A DNA stretch of 64,000 bases. It comes from Hamadaea flava (GTDB lineage Bacteria; Actinomycetota; Actinomycetes; Mycobacteriales; Micromonosporaceae). Location of the stretch: the NCBI RefSeq assembly GCF_024172085.1, contig NZ_JAMZDZ010000001.1, forward strand, positions 5,580,001 to 5,644,000, given 5' to 3'. This document shows positions 41,242 through 49,480 of this stretch, piece after piece. Below the pieces are notes generated by a model. It was not told the DNA's origin. It worked only from the letters and a program-made list of their open reading frames with translations, and did not search any database. Within the stretch, counting starts at the first letter, position 1, and each line of letters begins with the position of its first letter. The translations under genes and the position numbers were made by a program.

Positions 41242-42844
41242 TCGGTTGTTCTTCGGGGGTGACTACAACCCGGAGCAGTGGCCGTCGTCGGTCTGGGCCT
41301 CGGACGTCGAGTTGATGCGGCAGGCGTCGGTCAACCTCGTGACGGTCGGGGTGTTCTCGTGGTCGCGCCTGCAACCCACGCCGGACACGTTCGACTTCGG
41401 CTGGCTGGACACGGTTCTGGACGGGCTGCACGAGGCGGGGATCGGGGTGTGCCTGGCCACCCCGACCGCCTCACCCCCGCCCTGGTTCACCCGCCGTTAC
41501 CCGGACTCGATGCCGGTCACGCGGGACGGCGTACGCCTCACGCACGGGTCGCGGGACACCTATTGCGTCAACGCCCCGGCGTACCGGGCGGCCAGTGTGC
41601 GCATCGCGTCGGAGCTGGCCACCCGCTACGGTACGCACCCGGCGCTGCAACTCTGGCACGTGCACAACGAGTACGGCACCTGGTGCTTCTGTTCGCACTG
41701 CGCCGTGGAGTTCCGGGCCTGGCTAGAGACCCGGTACTCCACTGTGGAGGCGCTCAATGACGCGTGGAGCACCGACTTCTGGTCGCAGCGGTACGCCGGC
41801 TGGGACGAGATCGAGCCGCCGCGGGCCACCCAGTATCTGCGCAACCCGGCGCAGGAACTCGACTATCGCCGGTTCATGTCCGACTCGCTGCTGCGGGGAT
41901 ACCTGGAGCAGAAGACTGTGCTGTCCGGGCGCGTACCGGTGACGACGAACTTCGTCCTCGGCGACTGGGTGCCGGTCGACCACGCCCGCTGGTCCGCGCA
42001 CGTGGACCTGGTGGCGATCGACGACTACCCGCCGGACCTCGCCGGTCGCGCCTTCTCCGCCGACCGGGCCCGAGGCTGGGCGCGCGCGGCCGGGCATCCG
42101 GACGGCCGGTGGCTCCTGATGGAACACGCCCCCGGCTATACGCACACCTCATCCGGCTCTTCTTCCGGCCTGCGCCGATTGGCCGACTCGCTGTCGACGG
42201 TCGCCTCGGTATACCTGGACCGGGGCGCGACCGGGATCATGTACTTCCAGTGGCGAGCCTCCCAGGGTGGGGCAGAGCAATGGCATCCGGCCCTGGTCGG
42301 GTACTCGTCCGCCGTCTTCTCCGAAGCGGTCGAACTGGGCGCGTCGCTGGCCACCCGTACGCCTTCCGTCGCCTCCGCGGACGTCGCCGTGGTGTACGAC
42401 GAGGAGAGCATGTGGGCGTGGCAGAGCCCGCATCTGCCCACTCGGGTGGACTACACCTCGCTCGTGCAGTCCTGGCACGCTGCGCTCTCCTCCCCTGCTG
42501 GGTCCGGCTCTTCGGGCGGTCAGCTGGTTGATGTCATCCCGGTGGGGGCGTCGTTGGAGGGGTATCGGCTGGTCGTGGTGCCCGCGCTGTACCTGATGTC
42601 CGCGGCGGCCCACGAGTGGTTGCGGACCTTCACCGGGCACCTGGTGATCACGGCCGGGACCGGGCTCGTGGACGAACACGCTCGGACGACCCCCGACTCG
42701 CTGGCCGACCTGATCGGCGCGACCATCGCCGAACGGAACTTCTCGCCCTGGCACGACACCGTCGTGCCTACCGAGGCCGGGCCACGCCCCAACGTCACCT
42801 ACCTCCCCTCCCTCGACGTCGTCCCCCTCGACGACATCTGGTGA
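41234..42844 (+). CDS. Beta-galactosidase, GH42, C-terminally shortened
   Basis: The barrel is intact: FFGGDYNPEQW at the start, acid/base Glu146 in HVHNEYG and nucleophile Glu297 in LLMEHAPG, with the Cys cluster CFCSHC. From about residue 375 the trimerisation domain begins (VAVVYDEESMWAWQ). The protein ends at 536, whereas GH42 enzymes usually have about 650-690 residues, so part of the trimerisation domain and the final beta-domain are absent. The TGA stop lies inside a family C palindromic repeat. Activity is plausible but oligomerisation may differ. It would remove galactose from xyloglucan side chains. Confidence 0.9.
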   Translation: MSDRLFFGGDYNPEQWPSSVWASDVELMRQASVNLVTVGVFSWSRLQPTPDTFDFGWLDTVLDGLHEAGIGVCLATPTASPPPWFTRRYPDSMPVTRDGVRLTHGSRDTYCVNAPAYRAASVRIASELATRYGTHPALQLWHVHNEYGTWCFCSHCAVEFRAWLETRYSTVEALNDAWSTDFWSQRYAGWDEIEPPRATQYLRNPAQELDYRRFMSDSLLRGYLEQKTVLSGRVPVTTNFVLGDWVPVDHARWSAHVDLVAIDDYPPDLAGRAFSADRARGWARAAGHPDGRWLLMEHAPGYTHTSSGSSSGLRRLADSLSTVASVYLDRGATGIMYFQWRASQGGAEQWHPALVGYSSAVFSEAVELGASLATRTPSVASADVAVVYDEESMWAWQSPHLPTRVDYTSLVQSWHAALSSPAGSGSSGGQLVDVIPVGASLEGYRLVVVPALYLMSAAAHEWLRTFTGHLVITAGTGLVDEHARTTPDSLADLIGATIAERNFSPWHDTVVPTEAGPRPNVTYLPSLDVVPLDDIW

Positions 42845-42891
42845 TCTTGAACAGAAACTGCTGCCATAGCGACGGTTTCTGTTCAAGACCA
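42842..42891. repeat. Dispersed palindromic repeat, family C, copy 1
   Basis: Left arm TGATCTTGAACAGAAAC and right arm GTTTCTGTTCAAGACCA match at 16 of 17 positions around a 16-base loop with CATAGCGAC. The left arm gives the TGA stop of GH42; the right arm gives the TGA stop of the converging DUF559 gene at 42885-42883. It probably terminates both transcripts. Confidence 0.85.
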
Positions 42892-43824
42892 ACCAGCGGC
42901 CCGCAAGGCGGCGACCACTTGGCGTACGACCTCGTCGGGATTTATCAGGATGAGGAACGCCGGGATGCGCAGGACTCGATCGCCGGCGATCCAGACGTCG
43001 TTCTGGCGTTGCATGTCGGCGGCCCACGCTCGGGCGTCCAGGTGCTGAGCCCCGTCGATCTCCACGTGCACCCGGAACTCCGTGAAGTACGCGTCCAGGT
43101 AGCGTGTACGGCCGCTCGCGTCCCGCCGCTTCACCTGGAGCTGCGGTTCGGGCAGGCGGTGCCGGCGGCATAGTTTGACGAACCCGATCTCGGCCGGGCT
43201 GGTCGCACCCAGCTCGGCCAGCTCCAGCGTCCCGGTGATCAGGGCGTGTCGGCGGCAGTGCGGGAACCGGTCGGCGACTGCGCGTACCTCACTGGGCAGG
43301 ACGAGGCGTTGCTGGCATCCGGCGGCCAGGATCGAGACCGCGTCCTCGTCACTGAGCGACCACACCGCCGCGTCCAGCAGCGACCGGGCCATGCTGGTCC
43401 GGTGGGGCCGGCCGACCTGGCGGTCGCTGATCGGCAATGCAGTCGTGCGGTGAACTTTGACGGCGGGCACTTCCAACGGCATCCGGCGTAGCAGGGCGGG
43501 CGCAGCCCGGGACGCCGGCCGAAGAACGTCGATGACCTCTCGCTTCGGCCAGCGGCCGGAGAGCCCGCCGGCCTGTGCGGCGGCGAGCCCGGCCAAGACG
43601 GCCGAAGGCCCGGCGGCGAGGACGGCGATCCACCATTGCGCCTCCCGGGTCAGCAGGCCGTCGCCAGTCGCCAGTACGCCCCGGCAGATCCGCCGCCAGC
43701 GTTTGCTGGCGATGAGATGGCGCACGCGGCCAGGGGAGAGAAGCCGCTGGGCCTGGCGGGTGGAGATCACTCCGCTCTGCTCGAAGAGCAGCCACTCCAG
43801 CTGGGTGTCCTCGTCGCGTGGCAT
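42883..43824 (-). CDS. AbiEi-like N-terminal domain plus DUF559 nuclease-fold protein
   Basis: The 313-residue protein starts with a helical segment of the AbiEi antitoxin-domain type (WLLFEQSGVISTRQAQRLLS, then RHLIASKRWRRICRGVLA). It ends in a DUF559 domain with the restriction-endonuclease-like core YLDAYFTEFRVHVEIDG and AADMQRQNDVWIAGDRVLRI, where Asp, Glu-x-Asp and Arg are candidate active-site residues. Such proteins are common and uncharacterised in actinobacteria. No AbiEii toxin gene follows. The frame is open further upstream, but ATG 43824 begins the recognisable region. It is bracketed by family C repeats. Confidence 0.78.
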   Translation of the reverse strand: MPRDEDTQLEWLLFEQSGVISTRQAQRLLSPGRVRHLIASKRWRRICRGVLATGDGLLTREAQWWIAVLAAGPSAVLAGLAAAQAGGLSGRWPKREVIDVLRPASRAAPALLRRMPLEVPAVKVHRTTALPISDRQVGRPHRTSMARSLLDAAVWSLSDEDAVSILAAGCQQRLVLPSEVRAVADRFPHCRRHALITGTLELAELGATSPAEIGFVKLCRRHRLPEPQLQVKRRDASGRTRYLDAYFTEFRVHVEIDGAQHLDARAWAADMQRQNDVWIAGDRVLRIPAFLILINPDEVVRQVVAALRAAGWS

Positions 43825-43887
43825 CCGCACCGCGACACTGTGCGCGTTGGGCACGGTCGGCGGTAGGGGCTGTGGACAACGCCTGTC

Positions 43888-43935
43888 GATCTTGAATAGA
43901 AAACGTCGGTATAGCGACGCCAACCATTCAAGATC
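43888..43935. repeat. Dispersed palindromic repeat, family C, copy 2
   Basis: Left arm GATCTTGAATAGAAAA and right end CCATTCAAGATC with an inner stem CGTCG/CGACG around GTATAG. Compared with copy 1, C to T in the left arm is balanced by G to A in the right. It lies 18 bases past the stop of the DMT-like membrane gene and 64 bases before the DUF559 start. Confidence 0.82.
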
Positions 43936-43953
43936 AGCTATCGGCAAGAAGGA

Positions 43954-44967
43954 TTAGCGGCCGGAGGTTTCGGAGAGCGCCGGGTATTCCCGCGTCGGGA
44001 GGTCCATGAGCGGCGTGTGCCCGTTCACGACGGGCCGAACCGGCCGAGTGTTGGCGGCGGGCCGCCGGTGCGAGACGACGTCCGACGGCGCGGCGGGAGC
44101 GGCGTCTTCGGCTGCGAGGTCGGGAGCGGAGTCCGTGCGCGCTTGGGGTTCGGCGTACCGCGTGAGGGCGATCACGGAGCCGAGGGTCACGAGGAAGCCC
44201 AGGGCGGCCAGCCAGGTCAGGCCGGGCCGGATGCGGTCGCCGAGCAGGAGCAGGCCGACCACCGCGGCGGGGACCGCCCCGGCGGCGTCCATGGCGGCGA
44301 CGGCGGCGTTGGTGGAGCCGCGCTGCATCGCCAGGCCGAGGAGCAGCTGAGCGCTCAGGGAGTGGGCGATCACGAGGTAGAGCAGCGGGCTGCTGACGAA
44401 TTCGAAGATCGAGTGCGAGGAGGCCAGCGGCCGGGCGGCGACGGCGGCGCAGGCGAAGCCGAGGCCGGAGAGGGCGCCGAGGACGACGCTGCCGGGTGCG
44501 CCCTTGATGCGTACGGCGAAGAAGCCGAGGCCCGCGATGATCAGGAGGGCCAGGACGAGACTGATCTTGCCGATCAGGTCGAGTGGCCGGGAGGGCGCCG
44601 GTTCGGCCGCCATGACCAGGCCGCCGATGCCGAGCACGAGCGCCGCCAGCAGCAGGATCTCGCTCTTGGGGAGCTGCCATTTCAGCACGACCACGCCGAG
44701 GACGGCGGTCACGCCGAGGCCGGCGGCGACGCTCGCCTGCACGAGGAACAGGGGCAGATCGCGCCGCGCGACCAGGGCCAGAAAGAAGCCTAGGACTTGG
44801 CAGCCGATGCCGTAGAGGTAGATCCGGTGCCCGAGAAGCCGGACGAGCAGGCCCGGGTCGAGCGTGTGATGCATGGTCGTCCGGGAGGCGGCGATCGATT
44901 GGAGCAGGTTGGCCACGCCGTACGCGACGATCATCGCCGCGAGGAACCACCACCCTGAGGACATCAC
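43954..44967 (-). CDS. DMT/EamA-like multi-pass membrane protein
   Basis: The 337-residue protein has about nine to ten hydrophobic helices, starting with WWFLAAMIVAYGVANLLQSI, and an internal LGIGGLVMAA/LGFLVTLGSVIAL repeat that resembles drug/metabolite transporter (EamA) proteins. The final 60 residues are hydrophilic and probably cytoplasmic. The first two codons are both ATG (44967, 44964), and no strong Shine-Dalgarno distinguishes them. Substrate is unknown. It converges on the DUF559 region through a family C repeat. Confidence 0.75.
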   Translation of the reverse strand: MMSSGWWFLAAMIVAYGVANLLQSIAASRTTMHHTLDPGLLVRLLGHRIYLYGIGCQVLGFFLALVARRDLPLFLVQASVAAGLGVTAVLGVVVLKWQLPKSEILLLAALVLGIGGLVMAAEPAPSRPLDLIGKISLVLALLIIAGLGFFAVRIKGAPGSVVLGALSGLGFACAAVAARPLASSHSIFEFVSSPLLYLVIAHSLSAQLLLGLAMQRGSTNAAVAAMDAAGAVPAAVVGLLLLGDRIRPGLTWLAALGFLVTLGSVIALTRYAEPQARTDSAPDLAAEDAAPAAPSDVVSHRRPAANTRPVRPVVNGHTPLMDLPTREYPALSETSGR

Positions 44968-45063
44968 TAAGCGATGGTAAACCCCTAGGGGTCGACTCCG
45001 CCCTACTGCGCCTCGGGGATGATTCGAATCGCGGAGACCCTGCTCACGAGGGTGACAGCGCGA

Positions 45064-45867
45064 TCACAGCGCGCGCAGGCCGCCGGGCGTCAGCTTGCCG
45101 AGGACGTCGGTGTGGAGCTTGCCGTTGGTTGCGATCGCACTGCCGCCGCCTGGGCCGGAACGGCCGGTGAGATCGGTGAACGTCCCGCCCGCCTCGGTCA
45201 CGATGGGGATGAGCGCGGCGATGTCCCACAGCGAAAGCTCAGGTTCGACCATGATGTCCAGCGCACCCTCGGCCAGGAGCATGTAGCCGTAGAAGTCGCC
45301 GTACGCCCGGGAACGCCAGCACTTGCGCATGATGTCCAGCATCGAGGCGAGCCGTCCGGTCTGCTCCCATGATTCGAGCGAGGAGTAGCAGAAGCTGGCG
45401 TCGGCGAGCCGGCTGACCCCGGAGACCTTGATCGAGGTGGCCGCGGCCTGGTGGCGCCCGGCGAACGCGCCGAGCCCGCGGGCGGCCCACCAGCGCCGGC
45501 CCAGGGCGGGCGCGCTGACCAGGCCGACGACCGGCTCGTCGCCTTCCATCAGGGAGATCAGCGTGGCCCAGATCGGCACCCCCCGGATGTAGTTCTTGGT
45601 GCCGTCGATCGGGTCGATGACCCACTGCCGAGCGCCGGTCGCCCCGGTCGAGCCGTACTCCTCGCCGAGGACGCCGTCCCGGGGCCGCGTCCGCGCGAGG
45701 GTGGATCGCAGGGCTTTCTCCACCGCCGTGTCGGCGTCGCTGACCGGAGTCAGGTCCGGCTTGCTCGTCACGTGCAGGTCGAGCGCCCGGAATCGGGACA
45801 TAGCCAGCGAATCAGCCGTATCGGCCAACACGTGGGCGAGAGCGAGATCGTCGGCGTACCGGGCCAT
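45064..45867 (-). CDS. hisN: Histidinol-phosphatase, inositol monophosphatase family
   Basis: The 267-residue enzyme matches the actinobacterial HisN that makes histidinol from histidinol phosphate. Metal-site motifs are GEEYG (about residue 69), WVIDPIDGTKNYIRGVPIW (about 87-105) and SLWDIAALIPIV (about 213). The stretch WRSRAYGDFYGYMLLAEG is characteristic of HisN rather than of inositol phosphatases. No other his genes are adjacent. It is divergent from the histidine kinase across 52 bases. Confidence 0.88.
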   Translation of the reverse strand: MARYADDLALAHVLADTADSLAMSRFRALDLHVTSKPDLTPVSDADTAVEKALRSTLARTRPRDGVLGEEYGSTGATGARQWVIDPIDGTKNYIRGVPIWATLISLMEGDEPVVGLVSAPALGRRWWAARGLGAFAGRHQAAATSIKVSGVSRLADASFCYSSLESWEQTGRLASMLDIMRKCWRSRAYGDFYGYMLLAEGALDIMVEPELSLWDIAALIPIVTEAGGTFTDLTGRSGPGGGSAIATNGKLHTDVLGKLTPGGLRAL

Positions 45868-45905
45868 GCGCAGAACCTATCCGATCACCGCCGTCCACGG
45901 TGCTT

Positions 45906-45911
45906 TAGTCT
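45906..45911 (+). promoter_or_regulatory. -10 box for a leaderless histidine kinase gene
   Basis: TAGTCT ends 8 bases before ATG 45920; no Shine-Dalgarno sequence is present in the 10 bases before it. Confidence 0.5.
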
Positions 45912-45919
45912 CGCGTCCT

Positions 45920-46936
45920 ATGCGACGCCAGTGGCTCACCGACGTCGGGCTCACCCTCGGCGTGCTGCTCGCGCAGTCCGCTCCGTTCCTGTTCGCGACC
46001 CATCCAGCCGGTGAGAAGTGGATCTACTGGCCGGTTCTGATCACCTCGCTACCGGCCCTGACCAGGCGCTGGCAGCCCGGCGGGAGCCTCGCGGTCGCGG
46101 CCGTGGGCATCGCGGCCTACGCGGCCGTCGACGCGGGACCGGCCCAGCCCATCTGGTACGGCCCGCTGGTCATCTTCTACACGGTCGCCTATCAAGCGGG
46201 GCGAGTCGAGCGTGTCCTGTGCGTCGTCGGAACGGCGGTGGGTGCGCTCAGCGTCATCGGCTCGGTCAACACGGCCGTTCGCGAGCTCGCCTTGTGGTCG
46301 GCCGCCTACGCGATCGGCACCCTTGGGCGTACCCGTAAAGAAATGGCCGCGCAGGCCGAGCGGACCCGGATAGCCCGGGATCTCCACGACATCCTGGGCC
46401 ACTCGCTCAGCGTGATGATCGTCCAGGCGGAGGGCGGCGCGGCCGTGGCGCGGACCGATCCGGGCCGCGCGGAGGCCGCGTTCGACGCGATCTCCGCGAG
46501 CGGGCGCGAGGCCATGGGCCAACTCCGTGCCGCGGTGGGCGCGCTCCGCGAGCCGCTCCCGCAGCTGGCCGATCTGGATCAACTGATACGCACAACGCAG
46601 CGCACGGGTCTGTCGGTCCGATTGACCGAGCGCGGTCGGCCCCGCGCGCTGTCCTCGGACGTGCAGGTGGCCGCCTACCGGCTCGTGCAGGAAGGGCTGA
46701 CGAACGTCGTGAAGCACGCGGAGGCGACGTCGGCGGAAGTCGTCCTGGACTGGACCAGCGGGCTGCGCGTGAGCGTCACCGACGACGGCCGGGGCGCGCC
46801 CTCGCAAGGTGCGCGACCGGCCGGGCACGGGCTGATCGGGTTGCGTGAACGGGTCGGCGCCGTCGGCGGGCAGGTCTTCGTGGGGCCAGACGAACAGGGG
46901 AAGGGATTCTCAGTGGCGGCGGTGTTCTCATGCTGA
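45920..46936 (+). CDS. NarL/DesK-type sensor histidine kinase
   Basis: The 338-residue kinase has a short N-terminal region of about four membrane helices (residues 8-135) and no large extracellular loop, then HisKA_3 with phosphoacceptor His156 in RIARDLHDILGHSLS. The HATPase domain follows: N box QEGLTNVVKHA, DDGRGAP and GHGLIGLRERV. It overlaps its response regulator by 7 bases. It likely senses membrane state or a small hydrophobic compound (inference); the following hydrolase is a candidate target. Confidence 0.92.
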   Translation: MRRQWLTDVGLTLGVLLAQSAPFLFATHPAGEKWIYWPVLITSLPALTRRWQPGGSLAVAAVGIAAYAAVDAGPAQPIWYGPLVIFYTVAYQAGRVERVLCVVGTAVGALSVIGSVNTAVRELALWSAAYAIGTLGRTRKEMAAQAERTRIARDLHDILGHSLSVMIVQAEGGAAVARTDPGRAEAAFDAISASGREAMGQLRAAVGALREPLPQLADLDQLIRTTQRTGLSVRLTERGRPRALSSDVQVAAYRLVQEGLTNVVKHAEATSAEVVLDWTSGLRVSVTDDGRGAPSQGARPAGHGLIGLRERVGAVGGQVFVGPDEQGKGFSVAAVFSC

Positions 46937-47595
46937 GCCGGCCGACGATCCGCGTCGTGATCGCGGACGACCAGGAGCTGGTACGCGCGGGGTTCGCGAT
47001 GATCCTGTCGGCCCAGCCGGACATCGAGGTGGTGGCCGAGGCGCCGGACGGTGCGGCGGCGGTGCAGGCGGTCGCCGAGCACGCGCCGGACGTGGCCCTG
47101 CTCGACATCCGGATGCCGTTGCTGGACGGCATCGAGGCCGCCCGGCGGATCTGCGCCGCGTCGGCCACTCGGGTGATCATGCTGACGACGTTCAACTCCG
47201 ATGAGTACGTCTACGACGCGCTGCGGGCCGGGGCGAGCGGGTTCCTGCTCAAGGACGTACGCCGAGACGACCTGGTGCATGCGGTGCGGGTCGTGGTGGC
47301 CGGGCAGTCCCTGCTCGCGCCGGCCGTCACGCGTACGCTCATCGACGATGTCCTCCGCCGAGGGGTGTCCCGGCCGGTTCCGGGGTTGGTGGATCGGCTC
47401 ACCGAGCGGGAACGCGAGACGCTCGTCCAGCTCGGCCGGGGACTGTCCAATGCGGAGATCGCCGCGGCCATGTTCGTCAGCGAGCACACGGTGAAGACCC
47501 ACGTCAGCAATGTGCTGAGCAAACTGGGGCTGCGGGACCGGGTGCAGGCCGTGATCGCGGCGTACGAGTCGGGTCTCATCACTGCGGGGGAGTAG
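46930..47595 (+). CDS. NarL-family response regulator
   Basis: The 221-residue regulator has a receiver domain (IADDQELVRAGF, phosphoacceptor Asp59 in ALLDIRMP, Lys in LLKDVRRDD) and a LuxR-type DNA-binding domain, LTERERETLVQLGRGLSNAE to VKTHVSNVLSKLGL. The ATG lies inside the end of the kinase gene, so the two are coupled. A membrane-anchored hydrolase gene begins 56 bases after the stop. Confidence 0.95.
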   Translation: MLSRPTIRVVIADDQELVRAGFAMILSAQPDIEVVAEAPDGAAAVQAVAEHAPDVALLDIRMPLLDGIEAARRICAASATRVIMLTTFNSDEYVYDALRAGASGFLLKDVRRDDLVHAVRVVVAGQSLLAPAVTRTLIDDVLRRGVSRPVPGLVDRLTERERETLVQLGRGLSNAEIAAAMFVSEHTVKTHVSNVLSKLGLRDRVQAVIAAYESGLITAGE

Positions 47596-47651
47596 CGCTC
47601 TCCCTCTCGTCGGCGATGTCCGGACCCGGCGTTCCCGGGAGGCTTCTCCGC

Positions 47652-49103
47652 ATGCGAAAGCCTCTGATCGCCTTGGCCGCCGTGGTCGCGGCGCTGCTGC
47701 CCGGCGTCGGCGCGTACGCCGGCCCGTCGGGTGACATCCCGCCGTATTCGGCCCCGGCTGGCCTGACCGCCACCGAAGTCGCCTTCACCAACGGCGACAC
47801 CATCCTGCACGGTTCCGTCGTACGCCTCGCCGCGGACAAGGCCGGTGCGGACCCCACGGTGAAGCGTCCGGGGATCGTGCTCGTGCACGGCTCGGGCAAC
47901 GCCGTCCGGCCGCAACTGGCCCAGGAGGCGGAGGTGTTCGCCCGCGCCGGGATCGTGACCCTGATCTACGACAAGCGGTCCGACTACAACCGCAGCCATC
48001 GGGACTACGGCGACCTCGCGGACGACGCCCTCGCCGGGGTCGCGCTGCTGCGCGGGCTGCCCGACGTCGATCCCGGCAAGGTCGGGCTCTGGGGACTCAG
48101 CGAGGGCGGCTGGGTGGCCCCGTTGGCGGCGTCCCGATCCAGCGACGTCGCCTTCCTCATCACCATCGGCGGCTCCGGGCTCAGCCCCGCGCGTACGCAG
48201 GCGTGGAATCTGAACAACCGGCTGGCCGGCAACGGCGTCGCGGAGGGCACCGCGCGGGACTTGGTCGCCACGGGCATGGGCCTGGCCGTCGCCCTGGACC
48301 AGTTCCCCGAGGCCAAGCACGATCCGGTCGAGGTGTTGCACGAGATCCGGCAGCCGGTCCTGGCGATCTGGGGCGAACGGGACCTGCTCGTCCCGCCGGC
48401 CGAGAGCGCCGAGATCTTCCGGCGCGAGCTGATCGCCAGCCCCAGCGTCAGCGTCCGCATCCTGCCCGGCAGCAGCCACGCGGCCCGGGTGACGACCGAC
48501 GGCTTCGACCGCGTCGGCGGGCCGACCGTCGGCGGCTTCGTGATGGGCGAACTGAGCCCCGGGTACGCGACCCTGATGACCTCGTGGATCGCGGCCGGTT
48601 TCCCGGCTGCCACTTCCTCGGGCGCGACTTCCTCGGGCACGGCTTTCCCGGCCACCTCGGATGCGCTGCCGACGCAGCGGACCAGGTCGTCGGCGATCGA
48701 ACCGGTGGGCGTCCTGGGCTTCGGGCTGTTCGCGTTGCTGCTCGTGGTGCTGCTCAGCTGGCCGGTGACGGCGGTGGTCCGGCGGTTGCGCGGTCGCCGG
48801 GGCCGTCCGGCGGCGGCGTTGCCCGCCCGGTTGCTGGTGCTGGCCGGGCTGGCGGCGACCCTGCTGGGGACGGCGTACGCGATCTATGTGGTCGCCTCGG
48901 GCGGCACCTCGGTACACGCCGCCTTCCTCGGCCAGCCGCTGGTGTGGCTGCTGGCCCGGGTCTGCCTCGCGATCGCGCTGACCTGCGGCGTGCTCGTCGC
49001 GCTGGCGTTCCGGTCGGCGCCGTCGGTCCGGCTGGGCGCAGTGCTCGCCGGCGGCGTCCTGCTCATCCCGTACGCCCTCGGCCTCGGCCTCCTCCTCCCC
49101 TGA
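47652..49103 (+). CDS. Exported alpha/beta hydrolase with C-terminal membrane helices
   Basis: The 483-residue protein begins with a signal peptide (RKPLIALAAVVAALLPGVGAYA). The hydrolase domain has IVLVHGSGNAV (oxyanion strand), nucleophile Ser in WGLSEGGWVAP, acid Asp in WGERDLLVPP and His in GSSHAAR. About residue 360 onward come four predicted membrane helices, beginning VLGFGLFALLLVVLLSW, so the enzyme domain would face outside, tethered by a membrane domain. GGGAGG precedes ATG 47652. Substrate is unknown, possibly an acyl ester or peptide. Confidence 0.85.
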   Translation: MRKPLIALAAVVAALLPGVGAYAGPSGDIPPYSAPAGLTATEVAFTNGDTILHGSVVRLAADKAGADPTVKRPGIVLVHGSGNAVRPQLAQEAEVFARAGIVTLIYDKRSDYNRSHRDYGDLADDALAGVALLRGLPDVDPGKVGLWGLSEGGWVAPLAASRSSDVAFLITIGGSGLSPARTQAWNLNNRLAGNGVAEGTARDLVATGMGLAVALDQFPEAKHDPVEVLHEIRQPVLAIWGERDLLVPPAESAEIFRRELIASPSVSVRILPGSSHAARVTTDGFDRVGGPTVGGFVMGELSPGYATLMTSWIAAGFPAATSSGATSSGTAFPATSDALPTQRTRSSAIEPVGVLGFGLFALLLVVLLSWPVTAVVRRLRGRRGRPAAALPARLLVLAGLAATLLGTAYAIYVVASGGTSVHAAFLGQPLVWLLARVCLAIALTCGVLVALAFRSAPSVRLGAVLAGGVLLIPYALGLGLLLP

Positions 49104-49167
49104 CCCCCCGCCCGGGGCCGGTGGCGAGCGCGCGGGAAACCTGCGCGACTCCGTCACCGGGCCCGGG

Positions 49168-49173
49168 TAGGTT
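49168..49173 (+). promoter_or_regulatory. -10 box for a leaderless DUF2087 gene
   Basis: TAGGTT ends 7 bases before ATG 49181. The same box and spacing recur before the SRAP gene at 51836-51841. Confidence 0.6.
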
Positions 49174-49180
49174 CGGAAGG

Positions 49181-49474
49181 ATGACGGAGCAGGTTGACGG
49201 GGAGAAGCGGCGGGAGGCCGTGTTGCGTACCTTCTTCGGTCCGGACGGCCGCCTGGTCAGCATGCCGGCCCGGATGGGCAAACGCCGGTTCGTCCTCGAA
49301 CAGATCGCGTACGCGTTCGAGCCGGGGGTGCGGTACACCGAGGTCGAGGTCAACGCCATCCTGCGGGCGTTCTGGGACGACTACGTGTCGGTGCGGCGGT
49401 ATCTGATCGACGCCGGGCTGCTCGGCCGCGAGCAGGGGCTGTACTGGCGTACCGGGGGTCATGTCGACATCTAG
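49181..49474 (+). CDS. DUF2087 domain protein
   Basis: The 97-residue protein fits DUF2087 (PF09860): FFGPDGRLVSMPARMGKRRF, then EVEVNAILRAFWDDYVSVRRYLIDAGLLGRE and an ending YWRTGG. In other bacteria this winged-helix-like module is often the C-terminal part of regulators; here it stands alone. Its stop is 6 bases from the converging rsgA stop. Confidence 0.85.
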   Translation: MTEQVDGEKRREAVLRTFFGPDGRLVSMPARMGKRRFVLEQIAYAFEPGVRYTEVEVNAILRAFWDDYVSVRRYLIDAGLLGREQGLYWRTGGHVDI

Positions 49475-49480
49475 CGCCGG

